A stretch of 64,000 nucleotides of DNA from an uncultured Lachnospiraceae bacterium (lineage in GTDB: Bacteria; Bacillota; Clostridia; Lachnospirales; Lachnospiraceae), in assembly GCA_905235745.1 (NCBI GenBank), contig CAJOMN010000021.1, positions 1 to 64,000 on the forward strand, written 5' to 3'. This document shows, one piece after another, positions 1 to 9,691 of the stretch. The position numbers were made by a program, and so were the translations under genes. The notes beneath the pieces were generated by a model, which ran no database searches, had not been told where the DNA came from, and saw nothing but the letters and a program-made list of their open reading frames with translations. The stretch's first letter is position 1. Every line of letters begins with the position of its first letter.

Positions 1-255
1 GCCATGTTATTTGTGGATTTCATAAGCAGGAATTTCAGAAAATACTCAGATGAGATTATAGACGGCAATTATATGCCATGTGTGAGAAAAACTGCTTACA
101 GTATGATTTTATCATATTAAAGAGGATTTGTCTTGGATTTTTGAAAACATATGCACAATATGAGCGGGCTCCTTTTGGTGTTTCTTGTATCACCTGTGTT
201 CTGAAGTTTAATATACCGGTCTGACTCCACAGTCTTTCTTCCTTATTTAACATAG
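1..255. other. No gene recognised
   Basis: This left-edge stretch is AT-rich. It has one short minus-strand reading frame (56-253, 65 codons) with no family resemblance and no clear ribosome binding site, so it is not called. It may be the flank of a gene outside the window. Confidence 0.4.
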
Positions 256-290
256 AAAGAGCAGTAAATCATTCAGACTTACCGCTCTTT
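256..290. terminator. Bidirectional hairpin terminator
   Basis: Arms AAAGAGCAGTAA (256-267) and TTACCGCTCTTT (279-290) pair over 12 bp with one G-U. The stem is flanked by A and T residues, so it could stop transcription in either direction, including from the minus-strand hydrolase gene. Confidence 0.6.
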
Positions 291-315
291 CACGCAACTG
301 TTATGCTATTCATTA

Positions 316-348
316 AGGCCGGTCAAGGCATCGCCGAATGCCCGGCCT
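316..348 (-). terminator. GC-rich inverted repeat after the GH2 gene
   Basis: AGGCCGG (316-322) pairs with CCGGCCT (342-348), with an inner GGCAT/ATGCC stem. It lies 12 bases past the stop of the minus-strand GH2 gene. The following U-tract is weak, so it is a plausible 3'-end structure rather than a proven terminator. Confidence 0.4.
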
Positions 349-359
349 ACTTATGCCTT

Positions 360-2174
360 TTAATCCGTACTCTCTCTCCAGTACCCCACATGGCGCAGGT
401 TGATCTCTTTGATCACCTCCGGGTCCACCTTATAATTTCTTTCCATATCCATAAGGCCGTTGATCTCCTGCTGCACGTCGGTCACCTGCGTATAACAGTA
501 GCCGCAGATATAGGGGATCTCCTTGACCGCCGTGACGATCGCGTCAAAGCGTTTTTCAAAGGCTTTTTCATCATTGACCTTATTGCCGTAGCCCCAGCCC
601 TCATCATCATTATCGAACGCGATACCGCCGAATTCGCTCAGGATGACCGGCTGACCCTTATACGCATAGCCGTTTGCGAGAGCGGATTTGAAATCATTGT
701 GATAGACCTCTGAGGATAGGATTCCCTCCCTGCACTTCGTATAGCGCTCCCGGAAGGTTTCGCCCTCCTCCTCGTAATCATGCAGCGTGATAATGTCCGA
801 AACGGTATGCTCCCATCCGTCGTTGACGATCACGGGGCGGTACGGATCCATGCTTTTTGTCAAATGGTAGATCGCCTCGGTAAAATGCTGCTCATCTCTC
901 CTGGTCTCTACCCGGCTGATGCCCCAGGATTCATTGAACGGCGTCCAGGTGATGATGCAGGGATGATTGTAATTCTGTGATAGGATCTCCATCCATTCCG
1001 CCGTAAACTCCCGCACGGCGCTGTCGGTATAAACATAGGCGGCCGGTGCCTCGCTCCAGACTAAAAGCCCCTTGACATCGCACCAGAACAGGAAGCGTTC
1101 ATCCTCTATCTTCTGATGCTTCCTGACCCCGTTATATCCAAGCGCCTGTATCCTGTCGATATCGAGGATCAGCGCTTCCTCATCCGGCGGTGTCAGATGC
1201 GACTCCTTCCAGTAACCCTGATCCAGGATCAGCCGCTGGTAAAGAGGTCTTGCGTTCAACAGGATGTTGGTACCGTCGATCCGGATCTCCCGCATGGCGC
1301 AATAGGAACCCACCTCGTCAACGACCTCACCCCTGTATCGGATGCGGATGTCGATATCGTACAGATTCGGCTCCCCGGGGCTCCAGGTCTTCATATCCCA
1401 GACATAGTTCATTTCATCCTTCCCCGAGAGGCACATATCCGCAGTCAATGTCAGTCTGTCCGATAAAAAGGCGCCCGATACGAAGGAAACGGGGCTGCCC
1501 TCAAAGCTGATCGAAACCTCCGCAAGAAGCTCCGTACCGAAGCACTCCGGCAAAGCAGCCGCGGTAAGCTCAAGCTTCAGCTCGTTGCTGTCAAATAGCG
1601 GCGTTATTTTCATGCCGTCAAGACGTATCTCAGGGACGATCTCCGCCCATACGGTCTTCCAGATCCCGGTGGTCTGAACGTACCAGCAGGCATAATTCTC
1701 ATTCATCCACCGCTGCTTCCCCCGCGGCTGCTGAACGTCCATGGAATCCAGAACCTCTACGGTGATATGGTTCTCCCCCGAAAGGACAAGCTCCGTCACG
1801 TCAAAGGAAAAACGCGCATACCCGCCCCTGTGGCTGCCGGCGCACTGTCCGTTCACCCATACGCGGGTCAGAAAATCGCTTCCCTCAAAATGCAGCAGCA
1901 GTCTTTTCCCCGAAGGCACCCCTTCGTCAAGTGTCAGAACCCTGTGGTACCATACGCAGGGATGCTGGCGTTCATCCCCGATCCCGCTCTTTTCGGTCTC
2001 ATAGGTAAAGGGTACCAGGATCTCCCGGGGCTCCTTCGGAAAGGCCTCAAACCATTTTTCTCCGCAGCCCTTTTTCTCGTCATCAAAAGCAAATTCCCAC
2101 TGCCCGTTCAGATTTACCCATTCCTTCCTGACTAATTGGGGACGGGGATAATCCTTCCTGTAACATTTAACCAT
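360..2174 (-). CDS. Family 2 glycoside hydrolase (beta-galactosidase/beta-glucuronidase-like)
   Basis: This 604-residue enzyme has the usual GH2 length and order: an N-terminal jelly-roll sugar-binding domain (about 15-180), an immunoglobulin-like domain (about 185-285) and a TIM barrel (about 290-600). The general acid/base is Glu about 415 in FNESWG and the nucleophile is Glu about 514 in ILSEFGG. There is no signal peptide, so it should act in the cytoplasm on imported oligosaccharides or glycosides. The start ATG follows AAGGAGA at a good distance, and a promoter is visible at 2313-2341. Galactose importers lie on the same strand within 20 kb, which favours a beta-galactosidase, but the substrate cannot be read from the sequence; beta-glucuronidase is the main alternative. 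Confidence 0.88.
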   Translation of the reverse strand: MVKCYRKDYPRPQLVRKEWVNLNGQWEFAFDDEKKGCGEKWFEAFPKEPREILVPFTYETEKSGIGDERQHPCVWYHRVLTLDEGVPSGKRLLLHFEGSDFLTRVWVNGQCAGSHRGGYARFSFDVTELVLSGENHITVEVLDSMDVQQPRGKQRWMNENYACWYVQTTGIWKTVWAEIVPEIRLDGMKITPLFDSNELKLELTAAALPECFGTELLAEVSISFEGSPVSFVSGAFLSDRLTLTADMCLSGKDEMNYVWDMKTWSPGEPNLYDIDIRIRYRGEVVDEVGSYCAMREIRIDGTNILLNARPLYQRLILDQGYWKESHLTPPDEEALILDIDRIQALGYNGVRKHQKIEDERFLFWCDVKGLLVWSEAPAAYVYTDSAVREFTAEWMEILSQNYNHPCIITWTPFNESWGISRVETRRDEQHFTEAIYHLTKSMDPYRPVIVNDGWEHTVSDIITLHDYEEEGETFRERYTKCREGILSSEVYHNDFKSALANGYAYKGQPVILSEFGGIAFDNDDEGWGYGNKVNDEKAFEKRFDAIVTAVKEIPYICGYCYTQVTDVQQEINGLMDMERNYKVDPEVIKEINLRHVGYWRESTD

Positions 2175-2177
2175 CTG

Positions 2178-2243
2178 TTATCTCCTTCCGATCTTACAGA
2201 TCTCCTCCGGTTCATCGATTCCCTGTTCCAGTATTTTGATCAT
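2178..2243 (-). CDS. Possible 21-codon upstream ORF in the GH2 leader
   Basis: A short frame starting MIKILEQG at 2243 ends with TAA at 2178-2180, three bases before the GH2 start codon. It begins about 10 nt after AAGGAAGG, and its 3' end contains the ribosome binding site of GH2. It could be a coupled leader peptide or a relic of a small protein. The frame stays open further upstream. Low confidence that it is translated. Confidence 0.2.
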   Translation of the reverse strand: MIKILEQGIDEPEEICKIGRR

Positions 2244-2312
2244 TGTATCATGCCTTCCTTCCCGCCGGATCCTGCCGCCCCAAAGTACCCGGGACGCAAC
2301 CATTCTGATCTG

Positions 2313-2341
2313 ATTATAGGGTATTTGTACAGTCAGGGCAA
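2313..2341 (-). promoter_or_regulatory. Sigma-A-type promoter for the GH2 gene
   Basis: On the minus strand a TTGCCC -35 is followed after 17 bp by a perfect TATAAT -10. The predicted leader is about 130 nt long and contains the possible short upstream ORF. Confidence 0.65.
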
Positions 2342-2388
2342 TTATATTTTCATTGACCAGACCATGCAAAACACGCTACGCCGCTAAG

Positions 2389-2420
2389 AAAGGGTACCTC
2401 CGCTTCGGAGGTACCCTTTT
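2389..2420. terminator. Strong hairpin terminator
   Basis: AAAGGGTACCTCCG (2389-2402) and its exact complement (2406-2419) form a 14-bp stem with a 3-nt loop and T-rich flanks on both sides. It follows the stop codon of the minus-strand surface-protein gene. Confidence 0.85.
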
Positions 2421-2435
2421 CTCTGATCTTATTGA

Positions 2436-5400
2436 TTAAATCTTGCTTTTCTTCCTTCTGCCCGTGGCGATCACTGCTACGATAACTGCCAGATTGGCCA
2501 GTACAGCCATCAGTGCTATATAGAAGATCGTTATCGCCTCATCATCGGTAACCGGGCCTACTCTTGCTCCCAGAACTCCCGAGCTCGGCTCTGCCCTGAC
2601 TCCGAGTACCCCGTTAACTACTCCGCCGTTTCTGATCCTCTCTCCGAGTACACGGCCTGTCTGGACTCTTACATCATCCGTAGGTTCATATACATACTCT
2701 TCGACCGGTCTGTCATAATATCTCTCGATCACTCTCTCGTTGATGGTTTCAACAGTTCTCTCAGTCGTTATAGTCTCGGGAGTTGTCGGCGTAGGCGTAG
2801 GTGTCGTCGTCGGTGCCGGAGTCGTTGTAGGCGTTACCGTCGGTGTCGGAGTCGTTGTAGGCGTTACCGTCGGTGTCGGGGTTGTGGTTGGCGTTACCGT
2901 CGGTGTCGGCGTAGGCGTAGGTTTCTTATAAGTATTCGTAATAGTTACGATATTTACCTCACCGTTATTCTGAGTCACTTCCCTGACACTGTAGTCCTTC
3001 GGGATGGATTGCTCTCTTGCCGAATAGTTAATACCTATAAGTACTGTATTACCTTCTTCATCCTTGGAAAGCACATATCTCCGAAGACCCGTCAACTCCT
3101 GCTTCCAATCATTGGCCGCATTAAGTGTGACTGTTCCTACCACGCCATCATCTCTGTCTGATAATCCAAAGAACTCCAGCAAAGGTTCAAAAGCGGTTGC
3201 CTGACTGACACCGAATGATTCTCCGGCTAATATTTCAACATCAATATGATCCGGTCTTACAGACTCATCATCATCAACCCATATTTTCCTGACAGTAAGC
3301 GAAGTATCATCCAGCTCGTTTATGACTTTTATTATGCCGTCATTACTTGAATCATATACAGGATCTTTGTAATACTGACTGCCCGAAATAACCTCCTCTA
3401 TGACCTTGTACGTAATCGGATCGCCCTTGAGATTATATACCGGCAGTTTCTTAAATGTATGCTTCCAGTTGTCACTTGCCCTGATCCGGACACCTTCGAA
3501 GTACACTGTACCGTTCGCTATTGCAGCATCAATAGAATTACCGGAATAAAGAGTTACTACAACATAATCATTCTTATCATCTCCCGCGTTTCCGGCATGA
3601 TAACCCCAGTCATTTTCCCATGACTTTTCAACCGTAATATTCTTTACAGGTCTGTTATAGAGATTAACCACATAGTAGCTTACCTCATCGTCCGCATTCT
3701 CTCCGGATTCGCCGACAGCATCCTGCGTATTATTGGCATTTTCAGCAATAACCTCACTTACAGGCCGGGCAACAGTTTCTCCCTCAATCTCCTTACCATC
3801 TTCATCAACCTGAATATACTCGGCGTTGGCATCAATACTCTCCTCTACGGAATAGATTATTTCCTCGTCAGACTCCGTGTATTTGGGGAGAAGTTTATCT
3901 GACTTCTTTATCATTAAGCTCCAGAGACCACCATTAGATTCAACTGTCTGGTATATGGGCTTAATGACATTATCGCCAGCCTTATTTCTGCCATGAATGA
4001 TCACTTTGATTGACTCAACAGGAGCTTTTCCTTTCCATTCCTTTGTGATCAACAGATCAACATACTCCTGCGGTTTCGGCCCTAATGTATTGACAAACGT
4101 GGCAGTATCTTCTTTTCTGCCGAAAATATTAAGAATATGTTTTTCATGGCTATAATTAAACGTTACAGGTATGGTGCTTTCGTCAGAACCTAAGGAATCT
4201 ATTTCATGAATAACGTTAACACTCTCTATTTCATACTTATAAGTGTCATAGTATACTCCGTCATCACCCTTCTTCCTTATATCCGATCTCTTTACACTAA
4301 CATCTATCCTGTATTCGGATTTATCCTTTATAACCGGAGCGCGTCCGACTGAATCCGTTACGTCCATTTCTTTCAGATAATAAGTATGTTTTCCATCTGC
4401 AGTATAGTTGCTGTTATCAAATGTGAGCGGGGTTTCAAATACAATGTCCCCCTTTTCGTCATTTGTGGCGGTTCCAACGCTCTGATCTTTCGTACCGGTA
4501 ATCTCGAAGCTGTACGTATGACCGGCAATAATATTACTTCCGTCCTCACCTTTCAGAGCTTTGGTTGCACTAATCTTAAGGTAATCCGGTTCAGCCAGAT
4601 CATCTTGCCTGCTAATAGACCTGTTGAAGATCTTAACTGTAAGTTCATTGGAATCATCGGACTGTCCGGACGCCTGTGTTCCCTGCTCATCTCCAGTATA
4701 TTCAGTCCCATTCTCATTAACCTGATAATAGCCAGCGTCTTCGGGAACTATCTCAGATACGAAATATCTGATCTCATCACCTGATTCGGTGAACTTATCC
4801 AGGTCTTCACGCCTCAAGGTCCAGTTCTGATCTCTATAAATCTCAAGTGCACCGGATGTATAAACTTCATTACCGGCCGTATCCACACCGGTTACTATAA
4901 CGCTTACGGAATCTAAGCCATCAGGTGCGCTGCCAATCCAGTCCTTGTTAATGGTTAAGTTAACACGCTCCGGTTCGGGTTCGGGATCAACCCTGTTGAC
5001 AAACGTTTTATTACCTTCAGCGCCATTGATCGTCAGAACAGCTGCATGGCTCTCATCTCTCGTGTCAAGAGTGGTTCTAATCGACTCTGCATTCTCAATC
5101 TCATTTCCGTCTTCATCTACGAGCGTAACCGTCGCTTTGTCTACCACATATTTATCGGTATGAAAATTATATCCGCCGACCTTCTGTTCAGTAGTATTAA
5201 TACTTACATTAATATCTATCCTGTATACGGAACTGTCCCTTTTAACCGGTACGCCATCAACTAGATCGTTAAAAGGTTTCTCATGCAGATAATATGTATA
5301 TACTCCACTCTCAGGATAATTGCTCTGGTCGAATGACAGCTTTCCATCGAACACAATATCGCCGTTTTCTTTACTCTTACCTGTGGTAACAATATCATCA

Positions 5401-7766
5401 TCCGTATATTTATCAGAAGGAGTGTTTGTGATGACGAAATCATAACTATGACCACTCAGGCCAATATCTCTTCCGTCTATGTCCTGCAGAGATTTGAATG
5501 CCTTAAGTTCCATAGACTTGCCTACCGAAAGCTTATCTTCATTCGGGCTGCCTACAACAATGTATCCATTACATAGGATTCCACCGCCATGAGTGTATGA
5601 CGTATTATTTCTGATGATTACATCTATCCCACGTCCTTCGGGATCCGGAGGATTGGAAAGGTCAGCGGTAAGTCCCGAAACGTAACTTGCCTCAAACAGC
5701 GTTTCGTTGCCGCTGATCGCTTTCTGATCAACACTTCCGCTAAGTGCAGCATTTCCGAATACAGAGCGTGACACAACGCTGCTCAGAGCGCAGAAGAAAT
5801 CATCGGATCCGTTATTTATAAATGTATCGTTTTCAGCCGCATATTTGTGGTCATCGCTCTTTGCCGACTGACTTCCCGAAATATGTTGACCAATCGCTTC
5901 ATTATTGTATAGTATTGCATTCTGGGATCCGTCACCAAAGATGAAAACCCTTCCTGTAGAACATCCGGCGACACCGCCCCCGAAACCACCGGCAGTATTT
6001 CCATATATTGCTGAAGCAGCGGGAACAAACAGACTCGCCGAATCGGCAATAAATATCGCTCCGCCGCCCCAGTCGTAATAACTGTCGTTGGCATTTTCAT
6101 TTTGGTCAAAACCGGTCTTATTATATTCAAAGGTACACTTGCCAAGCTCGGCTTCGCTCATATCCGTGCTTGAATTCCCGAATACAGCCACTGCACCGCC
6201 TTCATGCAGATAAGCAGTGTTTCCGGTATAGGTGCCGTTAACGGTCAATTTCTCTCCACAAGTGAATAGAATAGCACCACCGCTTGCATTTGCATGGTTA
6301 TTAATAAATTTGGTATTCTCCCCGACAATAAAATGCTTTCCTTTTTCTACGCATATGGCACCGCCGCCGCTTCCCCAGCCGCTGGATTCAGAGCTGTTAC
6401 CCTCGAAAGTAATATTATCAATAATAGTCTCATCACCAGCCATATTGCCAAAGTAAATGGCTCCGCCTCTTTTTCCGGATTTCGCTTTGTTGTTCAGGAA
6501 GAAGTTTTCTCCCGCCGCAGTGAATGTTGACCCGTTTTTAAGCTGGATCGCCCCACCATCACCGTTGTTGTAGTTGTTCTGGAATGTACAATTTGTAATA
6601 TGCACGTCGGCTTGTTCTTCCGCTTCAACGGGATAATAAACGCCATCTATAGTGAGGTCTTCAAGATACAGATGAGAACCTTTCTTACACTCGAAGAACT
6701 CACGGCTCGGGTTCGAGCCGTTTTGATCATAAGTCCCCTGAATTGTTCCGTTCTTTACGGTAAAATATCTGTCTTCATAAACTGCAAAAGTGGAATTGGT
6801 AAGATTTTTAGTAAATATCTTATGATCATTCAGATCAAGTGTAACCGTAAAGGATGCTCCCTCATCATTCTCGTCATAGCCGGTCTTACTGACATCAACC
6901 CATCCGAAATCGGGAGTAATAATTACATCATTATCAAGCCTGGCACTGTATCCGTGACCTAACGCATTCTTCAGATCCTCAGCATCGGAAACGAGAACAT
7001 ACCCGTCGTCCTGCAAGGCATTGTTTTCAACAATAGCCGTATAATATTCCGAAAATGAATCAACATCCGCTCCAATAGATGTTTCATCTTCTGCATCTTC
7101 CACGCTCTCTATCAGGTCAAGACCTTCGCTCTCATGATCATCATGGTATATGACAATCGAGCACCCCTCGGGCACATCGAGTCCGTCAAACTGGATGTGT
7201 ACATCACCGTCAGGCTGAACCTCCTCGCCGTTATTTATAAATGAAATATCGACGCCGTAGATCTTGAGTACTTCGGCGCCCTCTCCTATATCATCAATTA
7301 TCGCATCCGCTATGGATTCTTCTATGGTCTCATCAACCTCGACCGCTTCTACGGTTACGACTGTGCCTTCCTCGAAGGCCTCCTCACTGAGAGGCTCCAC
7401 GGATACGCTGACACCATCCTCCAGTTCGAAGCCATCAACGCTGACATCCTCGATGTCGGCATAACCGGTCTCTTCCTCTTCAGGCTCGACCTCATCAGAC
7501 TCAACCTCTTCGGTGATCTCCTCTACATCCTCCCCGGATATGTCGTCCCTTATTACCTCTATTGAGGATTCTTCCCCGACAGGCTCGTTGCTGTCGTATT
7601 GTTCGGAATCGATTGTATTTTCTACAGGTATGATCTCCGATGAACCGTCGCCTTCGGTCTCGAAAGCATTGGCATACGAAGGAAAGCCTGTTGCGACAAA
7701 GGTAAATGCAAGCATTACCGCCAGGCATCTCTTGATTATCAGCTTTTTCATTCTCCTGTTATTCAT
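2436..7766 (-). CDS. Large cell-surface protein: beta-helix, FctA and CnaB isopeptide domains, Thr-Pro stalk, C-terminal membrane anchor
   Basis: The 1776-residue protein starts at MNNRRMKK (7766), because AAGAAAGGA lies about 10 nt upstream; the frame is open further back without such a site. A signal peptide ends near ANA (34). A very acidic stretch follows (about 35-120), then a parallel beta-helix of NNT/GGAI-type repeats (about 255-735). Two Spy0128/FctA-like pilin domains (about 743-923 and 1058-1227) alternate with CnaB-like folds (about 934-1047, 1237-1370, 1375-1482, 1487-1610). A Thr-Pro linker (about 1612-1669) leads to a C-terminal transmembrane helix and RRKKSKI tail. FctA and CnaB domains usually self-crosslink by Lys-Asn/Asp isopeptide bonds. 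No clear LPXTG motif precedes the helix (GPVTDDE instead), so it is probably membrane-held. Likely an adhesin; ligand unknown. Confidence 0.85.
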   Translation of the reverse strand: MNNRRMKKLIIKRCLAVMLAFTFVATGFPSYANAFETEGDGSSEIIPVENTIDSEQYDSNEPVGEESSIEVIRDDISGEDVEEITEEVESDEVEPEEEETGYADIEDVSVDGFELEDGVSVSVEPLSEEAFEEGTVVTVEAVEVDETIEESIADAIIDDIGEGAEVLKIYGVDISFINNGEEVQPDGDVHIQFDGLDVPEGCSIVIYHDDHESEGLDLIESVEDAEDETSIGADVDSFSEYYTAIVENNALQDDGYVLVSDAEDLKNALGHGYSARLDNDVIITPDFGWVDVSKTGYDENDEGASFTVTLDLNDHKIFTKNLTNSTFAVYEDRYFTVKNGTIQGTYDQNGSNPSREFFECKKGSHLYLEDLTIDGVYYPVEAEEQADVHITNCTFQNNYNNGDGGAIQLKNGSTFTAAGENFFLNNKAKSGKRGGAIYFGNMAGDETIIDNITFEGNSSESSGWGSGGGAICVEKGKHFIVGENTKFINNHANASGGAILFTCGEKLTVNGTYTGNTAYLHEGGAVAVFGNSSTDMSEAELGKCTFEYNKTGFDQNENANDSYYDWGGGAIFIADSASLFVPAASAIYGNTAGGFGGGVAGCSTGRVFIFGDGSQNAILYNNEAIGQHISGSQSAKSDDHKYAAENDTFINNGSDDFFCALSSVVSRSVFGNAALSGSVDQKAISGNETLFEASYVSGLTADLSNPPDPEGRGIDVIIRNNTSYTHGGGILCNGYIVVGSPNEDKLSVGKSMELKAFKSLQDIDGRDIGLSGHSYDFVITNTPSDKYTDDDIVTTGKSKENGDIVFDGKLSFDQSNYPESGVYTYYLHEKPFNDLVDGVPVKRDSSVYRIDINVSINTTEQKVGGYNFHTDKYVVDKATVTLVDEDGNEIENAESIRTTLDTRDESHAAVLTINGAEGNKTFVNRVDPEPEPERVNLTINKDWIGSAPDGLDSVSVIVTGVDTAGNEVYTSGALEIYRDQNWTLRREDLDKFTESGDEIRYFVSEIVPEDAGYYQVNENGTEYTGDEQGTQASGQSDDSNELTVKIFNRSISRQDDLAEPDYLKISATKALKGEDGSNIIAGHTYSFEITGTKDQSVGTATNDEKGDIVFETPLTFDNSNYTADGKHTYYLKEMDVTDSVGRAPVIKDKSEYRIDVSVKRSDIRKKGDDGVYYDTYKYEIESVNVIHEIDSLGSDESTIPVTFNYSHEKHILNIFGRKEDTATFVNTLGPKPQEYVDLLITKEWKGKAPVESIKVIIHGRNKAGDNVIKPIYQTVESNGGLWSLMIKKSDKLLPKYTESDEEIIYSVEESIDANAEYIQVDEDGKEIEGETVARPVSEVIAENANNTQDAVGESGENADDEVSYYVVNLYNRPVKNITVEKSWENDWGYHAGNAGDDKNDYVVVTLYSGNSIDAAIANGTVYFEGVRIRASDNWKHTFKKLPVYNLKGDPITYKVIEEVISGSQYYKDPVYDSSNDGIIKVINELDDTSLTVRKIWVDDDESVRPDHIDVEILAGESFGVSQATAFEPLLEFFGLSDRDDGVVGTVTLNAANDWKQELTGLRRYVLSKDEEGNTVLIGINYSAREQSIPKDYSVREVTQNNGEVNIVTITNTYKKPTPTPTPTVTPTTTPTPTVTPTTTPTPTVTPTTTPAPTTTPTPTPTTPETITTERTVETINERVIERYYDRPVEEYVYEPTDDVRVQTGRVLGERIRNGGVVNGVLGVRAEPSSGVLGARVGPVTDDEAITIFYIALMAVLANLAVIVAVIATGRRKKSKI
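2821..2910 (-). repeat. Three 30-bp tandem units in the Thr-Pro linker
   Basis: Units 2821-2850, 2851-2880 and 2881-2910 share the core GGCGTTACCGTCGGTGTCGG. They encode ten-residue repeats of the VTPTTTPTPT type in the surface protein. Their near identity points to recent slippage or recombination and likely length variation between strains. Confidence 0.8.
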
Positions 7767-7968
7767 AATTATCGATTCCTTTCTTAAAATATGATTAACA
7801 TAATGTTGCATTGTGCGCAGAATGTGACACAATTATCTAATGCTAACTTAACACACTAAAATACATGAATCAATATGTATTTTTAAATTTTGTGAAATAT
7901 ATACAATTTCTGTTTTGATTTTTGTGCTATATGCCATATCGGAACTCAGCCACTGAGAATCCCGGCAA

Positions 7969-7997
7969 AAAGCCCCGGCCATACAGGCCGGGGCTTT
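7969..7997 (-). terminator. Terminator overlapping a stop codon
   Basis: AAAGCCCCGGCC (7969-7980) pairs perfectly with GGCCGGGGCTTT (7986-7997). On the minus strand the stem is followed by TTTTT. The ascending arm overlaps the TAA of the 199-residue gene. Confidence 0.85.
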
Positions 7998-8595
7998 AAT
8001 GCTGCATCTTACGCTGCATATCATATACCTGCCGGGCGCGTGGGGAGCGCTCCGTGAATTCATCCCTTACAGCGTCGGAGAATATCCTCATTTCCTCAAC
8101 AAGCTTATATTTCTCAGGTATTACCTCCGCCATGATATACACATCCGAAGCGGTTCTCTCTAATTGCTCGTCTTCGGAAGCGGACGCTATCCCGAACCAT
8201 TTTCTGGCATATCTGGAACCCTTGCAGTTCTCATAATATCTTCTGGCAGCGTTTCTGATCTCCCAGTATACAGCCGATACGCTCATATCATCATCCGTGA
8301 TGCTCTCATCTATTCCCAGTACGGACATCGACTTCATAATGCTCTTCGCAGTCCATGGCAGTATCCTGTACAGCGCCTTATCGTTTATTGGCATGAGCAT
8401 TATCTCCCACAGGCCGCGGTCCACCGGTCTGCCGGGATGTTTGGGATCAGTGTGGCGATTATCGAACAGTGTCCGTCGCAGTGCGTTTGCACCGTCATCG
8501 CCAAGATCCGACAGCCTGTCGAATATCTCTTTTCTCTTGTCCGGATCGGTCTCAAGATAATACTCCATCCAGGAGCCGCTGCATTCATATCTCAT
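7996..8595 (-). CDS. Uncharacterised 199-residue protein
   Basis: I do not recognise the family. The protein is soluble, charged and mostly helical by composition, with no signal peptide or membrane segment. It is rich in Tyr, Arg and Asp/Glu and has a YYENCKGSRYARKWFG stretch near residue 120. It stands alone between the mgl operon and the surface-protein gene. Its own terminator overlaps the stop codon. It starts 80 bases past the mglC stop, with an inverted repeat in between, so it may be transcribed with mgl or from its own promoter. Confidence 0.65.
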   Translation of the reverse strand: MRYECSGSWMEYYLETDPDKRKEIFDRLSDLGDDGANALRRTLFDNRHTDPKHPGRPVDRGLWEIMLMPINDKALYRILPWTAKSIMKSMSVLGIDESITDDDMSVSAVYWEIRNAARRYYENCKGSRYARKWFGIASASEDEQLERTASDVYIMAEVIPEKYKLVEEMRIFSDAVRDEFTERSPRARQVYDMQRKMQH

Positions 8596-8614
8596 AAATA
8601 TCTCCCGTAACGCA

Positions 8615-8647
8615 CAATGGAGCAGTTTGCAACAAACCGCTCCATTG
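8615..8647 (-). terminator. Inverted repeat after mglC
   Basis: CAATGGAGCAGTTTG (8615-8629) pairs with CAAACCGCTCCATTG (8633-8647) over 15 bp with one G-U and a 3-nt loop. No U-tract follows, so it may protect the mgl mRNA 3' end rather than terminate efficiently. Confidence 0.5.
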
Positions 8648-8675
8648 GCGTAATCCTGTTTCTATATAGTAATAA

Positions 8676-9662
8676 TTACTTCTTCGTTACATACTTTCTG
8701 ATATCGAGTGATATAGCTATGTAGATGATAATACCAAGAGCTATCCACTGTGCGTTTGCATTGACTCCCAGGAACTGGAGAGCTGCTTTCAGAAGTTCGA
8801 ATACGGCAACACCGAGAACAGCCGATGAAACCTTTCCTCGTCCGCCGGTAACCGATACACCACCGATGGTACATGCTGCAATAGCTTCCATTTCGTATCC
8901 GAGTCCGAGGTTGACCGAAGCTCCTCCTGACTTGGCACCAAGCATAAATCCCGCAAGACCGTAGAAAGCTGCTGCCTTTGCATAGATGAGGATCATGGTC
9001 AGCTTAACCGGAACACCGGCAACCTCAGCAGCCTGAGGATTGGCACCGATCGCATACATATATTTGCCGTGTCTTGTCATATTGAATATGAACCAGGTGA
9101 TCGCGGCAACCAGTATCGCTATCCATACAAGCCACGGTATGAAGAGGAACCTCTTCGTGGCAAGTGCCGTGTAATAATCAACATAACCGCCTATAGGAGT
9201 TGCATTCGTATATATCAGATTCAGTCCGTATACGATCTCCATCATTGCCAGTGTGGATATGAAGGGCGGTACGTTCAAAAATGCGATAAAGAAACCTGTA
9301 ACGGCTCCGAATGCTGCAGTAATGCACATAACGATTATGATTACCAGGAACAGATTCATAGGTTCCATATCGGGATAGAACTTACCCGAATAATCAGCTC
9401 TCTGCAGCAGGATACCGGCGATACATCCTCCGAGTCCGATCATACGACCTGCTGACAGGTCGCAGCCTGCGGTGATAACGCAGCCCGCAATTCCAAGTGC
9501 GATAACAAGTCTTGCGCTCATGTTCAGCAACAGGTTCATGAGGTTATTGCCGGACAGGAAGTTGGGGCTCTTGATACTGGTAATGACAACCAGAATGATC
9601 ATAACGAGGATAACACCGTAATTGATGAGAAATTCCTTTAAATTAAATGCTTTTTTATTCAT
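8676..9662 (-). CDS. mglC: Galactose/methyl-galactoside ABC transporter permease
   Basis: This 328-residue polytopic membrane protein belongs to the BPD_transp_2 (RbsC/MglC) family and forms the sugar channel of the Mgl importer. The family features TAGCDLSAGRMIGLGG in the first third and CTIGGVSVTGGRGKV in the last third are present, with about eight to ten hydrophobic segments. It is the last gene of mglB-mglA-mglC, 29 nt after mglA, with GAGAGGAAAGA before the ATG. Substrate assignment rests on its partner MglB. The length is normal and no defect is seen. Confidence 0.93.
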   Translation of the reverse strand: MNKKAFNLKEFLINYGVILVMIILVVITSIKSPNFLSGNNLMNLLLNMSARLVIALGIAGCVITAGCDLSAGRMIGLGGCIAGILLQRADYSGKFYPDMEPMNLFLVIIIVMCITAAFGAVTGFFIAFLNVPPFISTLAMMEIVYGLNLIYTNATPIGGYVDYYTALATKRFLFIPWLVWIAILVAAITWFIFNMTRHGKYMYAIGANPQAAEVAGVPVKLTMILIYAKAAAFYGLAGFMLGAKSGGASVNLGLGYEMEAIAACTIGGVSVTGGRGKVSSAVLGVAVFELLKAALQFLGVNANAQWIALGIIIYIAISLDIRKYVTKK

Positions 9663-9691
9663 CTTCTTTCCTCTCTACTACTGTATTGTAC

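Noticed and set aside
56-253. 65-codon minus-strand frame at the left edge
   Set aside because: No family resemblance, no convincing ribosome binding site, and its composition is like non-coding AT-rich DNA.
2821-2910. CRISPR-like array
   Set aside because: The 30-bp units are contiguous with no spacers and encode the Thr-Pro repeat of a protein.
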